Below are positions 16,833 through 22,500 of a stretch of DNA of 22,500 nucleotides, one piece after another. Below the pieces are notes generated by a model. The model made no database searches, had not been told where the DNA came from, and saw only the letters and a program-made list of their open reading frames with translations. How positions within the stretch are numbered: position 1 is the first letter of the stretch; each line of letters starts with the position of its first letter. The stretch spans positions 1 to 22,500 of the forward strand of contig CAUYUJ010018334.1 of NCBI GenBank assembly GCA_963575745.1, read 5' to 3'. This DNA is from Prorocentrum cordatum (Eukaryota; Sar; Dinophyceae; Prorocentrales; Prorocentraceae). The position numbers and the translations under genes are program-made.

Positions 16833-17508
16833 GGAGGGAGGAGGAGGAGGAGGAGGAGGAGGAAGGAGGAGGAGGAGGAGAGGAGGAGGGAGGAGGAGGA
16901 GGAGGAGGAGGAGGAGGAGGAGGAGGAGGAGGAGGAGGGGAGAGGAGGAGGAGGAGGAGAGGAGGAGGAGGAGGAGAGGAGGATGAGGAGGAGGAGGAGT
17001 GAGGAGGAGGAGGAGAGAGGAGGAGGAGGCAGGAGGAGCAGGAGGAGGAGGATGAGGAGGAGAGGGAGTAGGAGGAGGAGGAGGAGGAGGAGGAGGAGGA
17101 GAGGAGGAGGAGGAGGAGGAGGAGGAGGAGGAGGAGGAGGAGGAGGGAGGAGGAGGAGGAGGAGGAGAGGAGGAGGAGAGGAGGGAGAGGAGGAAGGAGG
17201 AGGAGGAGGAGGAGGAGGAGGAGGAGGAGGAGGAGGAGGAGGAGGAGGAGGAGGAGGAGGAGGAGGAGGAGGAGGAGGAGGAGGAGGAGGCGGAGGCGGA
17301 GGCGGAGGCGGAGAGGAGGAGGAGGAGGAGGAGGAGGAGGAAGGAGGAGGAGGGGAAGGGATGGGGAGGAGGGAGGAGGAGGAGGAGGAGGAGGAGGAGG
17401 AGGGAGGAGGGAGGAGGAGGAGGAGGAAGAGGAGGAGGAGGAGGAGGAGGAGGAGGAGGAGGAGGAGGAGGAGGAGCAGGAGGAGCAGGAGGAGCAGGAG
17501 GAGGACCT
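16833..17508 (+). repeat. (GGA)n array, about 675 bp
   Basis: Nearly pure GGA triplets with GGAGGGA and GGC variants, a short (GGAGGC)n part at about 17286-17312 and GCAGGA units at the end. It is the right half of the microsatellite into which the copia element inserted. Poly-Gly/Glu/Arg frames are artefacts. Confidence 0.97.
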
Positions 17509-17689
17509 CCCCTTCCTCCCTTCTCCCCCGCCCTAGCTATGGTAGTGGTGGTGGAAACTTGGCCCATCAGCGCGTGATGATGATCTTGAGGCCCAGGCGC
17601 CGCGACCAGGGGTGGGCGGCGCCTCGGCGACGGCAGGTGGCACCCGAGCACGGCGAGCGCCTCCTCCCGCAGGGTCCACGAGCAGCTGC

Positions 17690-18975
17690 CGGTGCAGGGG
17701 CGCCGACGGGCTCCGGGAGGAGGCCCGCGACCTCCATGCCGCCGAGCACCAGGTCCACGACCCAGACATGATCGCGTCGTAAAAATAATGGATGAAAAGG
17801 TTTTTTGGCTATTTTCGGCCCCGGCGGCCCTCGCCGGGCCTCGGGACCGTCAGAAAACGACCCGGGACGAAAAACGGGTCCCGGGGAAAGGGCCGGGACT
17901 TCCAGGGACGCCGTCCTGACAAGATCAGGACGTCGCACGTCATGGGATGACCTCCAGCTCCATGATTGGGCAACGCCACGGTGTCGACCTCCAGGGTGCA
18001 GGACGGCTCCACGCAGAGCTTCACGGCCAAGCCCACAATGCCGTCGAGCTCGGCTGCGACGGCAGGGCCCTTCGCGCGGGCGACGACGGGCTCCAGGAGG
18101 AGGCCCACGAGCTCCATGCCGTCGGGCACCATATCCACAATGGCCGCCAGCTCCATGATGGGCGGTGCCGCGACGCCGCACTCCAGCAAGCGGGAGGGCT
18201 CCACGTAGAGCTCCACGGCCATGCCCACGCTGCCGTCGAGCTCGGCCGCGACGGCGTCGACGCAGGGGTTGGATCCCCGAACTCCAGCGAAACGGCGGGC
18301 TGCAGGCGCCAGATCCGCGAGGACCGCCAGCTCCAGGAAGCGGCGGCGCCACGATGCCGAAGTCCAGCCCCGCGCCGTGCCCCGCAGTGCGGCGGCCAGC
18401 ACGAGCTCCGCGAGGAGCCCCGGGGCCGCGGTCACCAGCCCCGGCGCTGCTCCAGCACCGGTGGCGGCGCCCGCCGCCCGTGGGCCGCCGCTCGCCTCGC
18501 CCCCCCCTTCAGCACGGGGGTGCCCGCCGCGAGGGACAGCCCCGCGGCGGTGCCCGCGGGCGCGGCGGCTCCTCAGCGCCCCGTGCGGCCGCGGCGTGCC
18601 TGCGGGGCGCGCCTGCACGCTGCGGCCCCTGCCTCGCAGGTCCGCCTCGAGGATCTCCGCCGGCGTCGCGAGCTCCGCGCTCGCGAGGCCGCGCGGGATG
18701 TCCGCCGCCTCGCCGCGGCCCAGTTCCTTCGGGTCGCGCAGCCGCGCCGTCCCGAAGCTGGCGGCCGAGTCCTGCGCCCAGCGCGGCGGCCTCGCACGGC
18801 CTGGCGCCGCTGCTGAGCGGCGTGCGGGCCACCACGATCCGCCCTTGCGACGCGCGACGCCTGGGGGGCCTCGAGCTGCGCGGCCGCGGGGCGGAGGGCG
18901 CGAAGGGCCGTTCGTCCGTCTCCGAGGCGGCCGAGCCTGCCAGCGCAGGTCCAGGAAGTCCGCGTGGAGCGCCAA
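17690..18975 (-). CDS. Possible coding sequence with 64-residue tandem repeats, interrupted
   Basis: The minus-strand frame from 18975 is open to 17809. Its last third has two copies of a unit with AVAAELDGxVG, VEPS and IMELAAIVDMVP then GMELVGLLLEPV. The units are 192 bp apart (anchor GCCGTCGAGCTCGGC at 18232 and 18040) and stay in frame. A third partial copy (VVDLVLGGMEVAGLLPEPV, about 17690-17765) lies beyond the 188-bp insert in another frame. Some differences between copies are synonymous, others not. The N-terminal two thirds are Arg/Ala-rich and may be spurious. I recognise no family. It may be a degenerate gene or a non-coding minisatellite in GC-rich DNA. Confidence 0.35.
17762..17949. 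mobile_element. 188-bp hairpin-rich insert in the 64-codon repeat (MITE-like)
   Basis: Repeat copies 1 and 2 are 192 bp apart, but copies 2 and 3 are about 380 bp apart, so some 188 bp is extra. The extra DNA has imperfect inverted ends (CATGATCGCGTCG near the left, CATGACGTGCGACG in the complement of the right), a T-rich centre, and internal hairpins such as CGTCCTGA...TCAGGACG (17911-17931) and GACCCG...CGGGTC. It codes for nothing. It looks like a small non-autonomous element; the family is unknown. Confidence 0.5.
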
Positions 18976-19165
18976 AAGTTAGTGTTTATGTCGTTTCCAC
19001 TTCTTTGAATCTTCGGGAAGTCTCGTCCGTCGTGCAAGTGCCCGACGCGGGCTCGGCACGGATTCGGCGCGGGCTCGACGCGATTCGGCGCGGATTCGGC
19101 GCGGATATCCGACACGGAGAGCGGCGCGAAGGGAGACAAGGTGTCCCAGATAGGCAACACACAGT
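18976..19165. other. Spacer with short GATTCGGCGCGG repeats
   Basis: No gene is supported. Between about 19060 and 19105 the motif GATTCGGCGCGG, or a close variant, occurs three to four times. Confidence 0.6.
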
Positions 19166-19169
19166 CGAG

Positions 19170-19490
19170 GCGCTGAAGGAGGAGGAGGAGGAGGAGGAGG
19201 AGGAGGAGGAGGAGGAGGAGGGGGAGGGGGAGGATGGGGAGGAGGGGAGGAGGGGGGAGGAGGATGAGGAGGAGGAGGAGGAGGAGGAGGAGGAGGAGGA
19301 GGAGGAGGAGGAGGAGGAGGAGGAGGAGGAGGAGGAGGAGAGGGGAGGAGGAGGAGGAAGGAGGAGGAGGAGGAGGAGAGGAGACGGAAGGAGGGAGGAG
19401 GAGGCGGAGGAGGATGAGGAGGAGGAGAAGGAGGAGGAGGAGGAGGAGGAGGAGGAGGAGGCGGAGGAGGAGGAGGAGGAGGAGGGGGAT
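19170..19490 (+). repeat. (GGA)n array
   Basis: GGA/GAG triplets with few variants (GGGGAGG, GACGGA, GGC). Its composition is the same as the array around the copia element. The flanking Glu-rich frame is an artefact. Confidence 0.95.
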
Positions 19491-19700
19491 AGGCTCTGGC
19501 TTTCAGGACGTTCCTTCCGATCCAGGTCGGGGGACTGGATCGTGACCGGAGCTCGCCGGGGCCAGGGACGCCCCTTTTGTTCCTCTTGCAGCGCTCCTCG
19601 TGGTAGCACGACTGCTGCATCCCTGGGCACGCTCGGTGCCCCAGGCGGGGATTTGTCCACAGCCACCGCCCGTGGGATCCATCTTCGCGGGCCTCCACAG
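19491..19700. other. Unique spacer
   Basis: About 210 bp of mixed-sequence DNA with no motif or exon-like segment that I can support. Confidence 0.5.
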
Positions 19701-19702
19701 GC

Positions 19703-19855
19703 GGTGGATAGCGATACATATATCTATATAAGTATATATATATATGCGTAATATATATATGCGTATATACAATATACACATCTATATTCATACGTGTGTG
19801 TGCGTGGTTCTATGTTTATATACATCTGTGTGTATATATATATATATATGTTTCG
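19703..19855. repeat. AT-rich island with (TA)n microsatellites
   Basis: TATATA runs, a repeated ATATATATGCGTA unit (about 19737-19767) and TGTG stretches stand out in otherwise GC-rich DNA. It ends in (TA)n at 19833-19850 before a C run (19857-19868). Confidence 0.85.
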
Positions 19856-20180
19856 CCCCCCCCCCCCCTGGGGGGCAACATATATCCATATTCACCGAAA
19901 GCTGGGGCACCAAGGCGTCAGTTCCCAGGGGGTGCACACGGATACCATCCCCGCCTCGCAACGGGGGGGATGGGCTTGTGGAGGGGCGCATCGATCCCCG
20001 ATGGCCCCTCCATCGCCGAGAAGGGCCCTGTCAGCCCACCCCGCTCAGGACCGCTCGGTTTCGCCATCTGTCGCCGATCGCCGATCTATCAGCGATGCAT
20101 CGCCGGTTCCAGGTCGATGCTTCCCCCCCGAGCTGGTCCCCCCCTCACGCTGCCCCTCGCTGTAGTGTAGTAAAGCACGC
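19856..20180. other. Unique GC-rich stretch
   Basis: It starts with a C-run/G-run palindrome (CCCCCCTGGGGGG, about 19863-19875). The rest has open frames on plus, but no recognisable protein and no repeat. Confidence 0.5.
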
Positions 20181-20182
20181 AG

Positions 20183-20183
20183 G

Positions 20184-20218
<35 letters not shown>

Positions 20219-20245
20219 GGAGAGGGAGAGAGGGAGAGGACTAAG
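20183..20245 (+). repeat. (GA)n microsatellite
   Basis: GAGA repeats with AAAG and GGGA variants. It is followed by a short AT-rich stretch (20265-20300). Confidence 0.92.
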
Positions 20246-20317
20246 TAGGGAGAGGGATACAAACATATTAATATACACACATATACTTATATAACATGCT
20301 TACATGTATCTTTCCCC

Positions 20318-20385
20318 CATCCTCGTCCTCCTCCTCTTCCTCCTCATCCGCCTCATACTCCTCCTTCTCTTCCTTCCTATCTGCC
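20318..20385 (+). repeat. Short (TCC/CTT)n tract
   Basis: Pyrimidine triplets with CATCCGCC units. A second similar block lies at about 20488-20560, between groups of the 27-bp repeat. Confidence 0.8.
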
Positions 20386-20404
20386 TAAGTCTCCTTGTTG
20401 TGAA

Positions 20405-20640
20405 GGGTTCCAACGCGAATCCTTCTGTTGATGATATCAACAGGAATCCTTATATGGAGGATTTCAATCGGAATCTTTATGTGGAGGATTTCCTCCTTCC
20501 TCCTCCTCATCCGCCTCATGTTTCCTTACCCTCCTCCTTATCCGCCTACTTCTCCTTCTTGTGAAGGGTTTCACTAGGAACCCTGCGGTGGAGGATTTTA
20601 CTAAGAATCCTTTTGTGGCGGTTTTCACTAAGAACCTTCT
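20405..20640 (+). repeat. 27-bp minisatellite (GGAATCCTT.TGTGGAGGATTTCA type)
   Basis: At least five to six diverged units occur at 20413-20490 and 20566-20637. In one frame they encode repeats of the form R/K-N-P-x-V/M-E-D-F. The unit length divides by three, so a repeated peptide is possible. Units vary strongly, though, and pyrimidine tracts interrupt the frame. Confidence 0.65.
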
Positions 20641-20694
20641 CCTCGTTCGCCTCATCTTCCACCTCCGTCTCAGCCGCCTCATTCTGCTTTTTGT

Positions 20695-20800
20695 TAAGAG
20701 AAGGGGGCAAGATGAATGGCGAGGAGAAGGAATTTCAGGGGGAAATGGAGGAGGAGGACCAGGAGGAGGAAGACGAGGAGGATGAGGAGCATCACGAAGG
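20695..20800 (+). repeat. (GGA/GAG)n polypurine tract
   Basis: Purine triplets ending in GATGAGGAGCATCACGA, which resembles the GAGGAGCATGACGA ends of the tandem units that follow. It may be the purine part of the first degraded unit. Confidence 0.75.
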
Positions 20801-20812
20801 CAATGGTCAACA

Positions 20813-22320
20813 AATGACTCACAAAACCACTTGCGGAGCTGCGTTCGGAACTACATGTGTGAGTAGCGCCTGGAGGCGAAGAGGAGCGGACAGGTTGAAC
20901 TGGAGGAAGAGAAGATGGAGGAGGAGGTGGGTGAGGAAAAGAGGAGGTAAAGGAGGAAGAACAGGAGTGTGAGGAGAATGACAATTGTGAGGCGGAACGC
21001 GTTTCGCACAAAACTAGTTGTGGAGCGGCATTCACACATAGTTGTGCGAGTAGTGTCTCGTAGCGGGAGGTTGCTCGCAAAACTAGTCGTGCAGTTGATT
21101 TCACACTTAGATTTGTGAGTAACGCCTCGAAGCGGAGAGGAAGGGGCAGAAGGAAGAAGAGCAGGAGGAGCAGGAGGAGCAGGAAGAAGAGGAAGAGGAG
21201 AGTAGGAGCCAGAATGAAGAGGAGCAGGAGGAGCAGGAAGAAGAGGAAGATGAGGAGGGTGAGGAGCATGACGAAGGCGGGGAGAGAAACCATTACTCAC
21301 AGATCTAGTTGAGGAGCGGCGTTCAGATATCTCGAAGCGAGAGGTTGCTCGCAAAGTTGTGGAGTTATTTCCACGACTAGATTTGCGACTAACGCCTCGA
21401 AGCGGAGAGGAGGGGGCAGAAGGAAGAAGGGCAGGAGGAGCAGGATGAGCAGAAGGAGCAGGAGGAGCAGGAAGAAGAGGAAGATGAGGGCGAGGATCAC
21501 GACGAAGGTAGGGGAGAAACCCATTACTCACAAAACTAGTTGTGCATCTGCGTTCACACTTAGAGTTGCAACGCCTCGAAGCGGAGAGGAGGGGACAGAA
21601 TGAAGAAGTGCAGGATGAGCAGGAGGAGCAGAAGGAGGAAGAAGAGGAGAGTGAGGAGCATGACGATGACGAGAAGGAACTCATTACTCACAAAACTAAT
21701 TGTGGAGCGGCGTTCACATTTAGTTTTGCGAGTAGTGTCTCGTAGCGGGAGGTTGCTCGCAAAACTAGTTGTGCAGCTGCGTTCACAACTAGATTTGTGA
21801 GTATCGCCTCGAAGCGGAGAGGAGGGGGCAGCATGAAGAAGAGAAGGAGGAGCAGGAGGGGAGAGGAGCAGCAGGAGCAGGAGGAGGAAGAAAAGGAGAG
21901 TGAGGAGCATGACGAAAGCGTGGAGGAATTCATTACTCAGCAAACTAGTTGTGGAGCGGTGTTCACAACTAGTTTTGCGAGTAGTGTTTCGTACCTGGAG
22001 GTTCCTCGCAAAACTAGTTGTGCAGCTGATTTCACAACTAGATTTGTGAGGATCGCCTCGAATCTGAGAGGAGGGGGCAGAATGAAGAGGAGCAGGAGGA
22101 GCAGGAGGGGAGAGGAGCAGGAGGAGCAAGAGGAAGGAGAGGAGAGTGAGGAGCATGACGATGACGAAAAGGAACTCATTACTCACAAAACTAGTTGTGG
22201 AGCGGCGTTCACATTTAGTTTTGCGAGTAGTGTCTCGTAGCGGGAGGTTGCTCGCAAAACTAGTTGTGCAGCTGCGTTCACAACTAGATTTGTGAATAAC
22301 GCCTCGAAGCGAGCAGGATG
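20813..22320. repeat. Higher-order tandem repeat with paired hairpins and purine spacers
   Basis: About seven units begin with CATTACTCACAAAACTAGTT or a variant (about 20813, 20999, 21291, 21522, 21682, 21931, 22177). Each then carries GTGGAGCGGCGTTCACA, TTTTGCGAGTAGTGTCTCGT, CGGGAGGTTGCTCGC, a second ACTAGTTGTG...CACAACTAG hairpin, AACGCCTCGAAGCGGAGAGG, and a GCAGGA/GGAGGA purine spacer ending GAGGAGCATGACGA. Units are 160-290 bp long. Stops cut the frames in every unit, so I treat it as non-coding. Confidence 0.88.
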
Positions 22321-22354
22321 AGGAGGGTGAGGAGGAGCAGGAGGAGGGCGAGGA

Positions 22355-22425
22355 GCTGTAGAGGATCTCAATGGGAATCTCCTTTCGCAGATGATTTCAA
22401 CAGGAATCCTTCTGTGGAGGCCGAA
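22355..22425 (+). repeat. Outlying copies of the 27-bp minisatellite
   Basis: GATTTCAACAGGAATCCTTC followed by TGTGGAGGCC matches the units at about 20430-20460 (GATATCAACAGGAATCCTTA). These copies lie on the far side of the hairpin array. The last 75 bp is A-rich with several CAAAAAC motifs and nothing else recognisable. Confidence 0.65.
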
Positions 22426-22500
22426 CGCCAGCGAAAACCCTTCAGAAAACCAAGCAAAAACAAGAACAGCAAACAAAAACATGATTTCGGGAGGACCTTG

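Noticed and set aside
16677-17771. 364-codon frame starting in the 3' LTR and running through GGA repeats
   Set aside because: Its start is LTR sequence shared with 9762 and the rest is poly-Gly/Glu/Arg from a microsatellite.
17799-17815. TTTTGGCT segment resembling the spliced leader
   Set aside because: It is eight bases only, inside the T-rich centre of the 188-bp insert, with no following ORF.
18165-19751. 528-codon plus-strand frame
   Set aside because: It is Arg/Pro/Ala-rich then poly-Glu from a GGA array. The minus strand has the more protein-like repeat structure.
20813-22320. CRISPR-like array
   Set aside because: The units are long and diverged, spacers are purine-rich low-complexity sequence rather than unique, and no cas-like gene is present.

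Overview
The window looks like nuclear DNA of a dinoflagellate. The strongest clue is a 20-nt stretch on the minus strand at 8231-8250 that matches the dinoflagellate trans-spliced leader at 18 of 20 positions, just upstream of an open reading frame. GC-rich coding sequence, heavy (GGA/TCC)n repeats, exon-like fragments separated by low-complexity DNA, and copia and LINE relics of the kind common in these genomes agree with this. I cannot name genus or species.

Layout. 1-3191 is the 3' part of a non-LTR (LINE-type) retrotransposon. It holds the end of a reverse transcriptase with an FVDD box, a CCHC zinc finger, then (in the -1 frame) an RNase H with all four catalytic acids and a long Pro/Asp-rich tail. 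3192-5600 is mostly simple sequence: a long (TC)n/(C)n tract followed by alternating polypurine and polypyrimidine blocks. 5602-8250 appears to carry one fragmented host gene on the minus strand: spliced-leader relic, a start at 8191, then exon-like islands near 7585-7466 and 7233-7143, and a terminal block 6743-5602 with one homopolymer frameshift. TCC/GGA repeats lie between the islands. 8361-8434 is a cluster of nested palindromes. 8535-9711 is simple repeat plus a polyQ-like reading frame.

9712-16832 is a full-length Ty1/copia-type LTR retrotransposon (7121 bp). It has 206-bp TG...CA LTRs differing at one base and a GGAGG flank on both sides, and it sits inside a (GGA)n array. Its order is gag - zinc knuckle - protease - methyltransferase-like domain - integrase - reverse transcriptase - RNase H - C-terminal extension of unknown function. 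The coding chain has three interruptions: a -1 step after the protease, a +1 step in the integrase C-terminus, and an in-frame TGA inside the RT whose context is exactly TGA CTAG, a known efficient readthrough context. Either the element is recently dead or trans-mobilised, or some of these are recoding sites.

16833-17505 continues the GGA array. 17690-18350 is a minus-strand 64-codon tandem repeat interrupted by a 188-bp hairpin-rich insert. 19170-19490 is another GGA array and 19700-19855 is an AT-rich island. 20400-22430 is a tandem-repeat domain (unit about 160-290 bp) whose units carry conserved hairpins around CTAGTTGTG...CACAACTAG, bracketed by copies of a different 27-bp repeat. The best candidates for something undescribed are the copia element's methyltransferase-like domain with its recoding-like stop, its C-terminal extension, and the hairpin tandem-repeat array.
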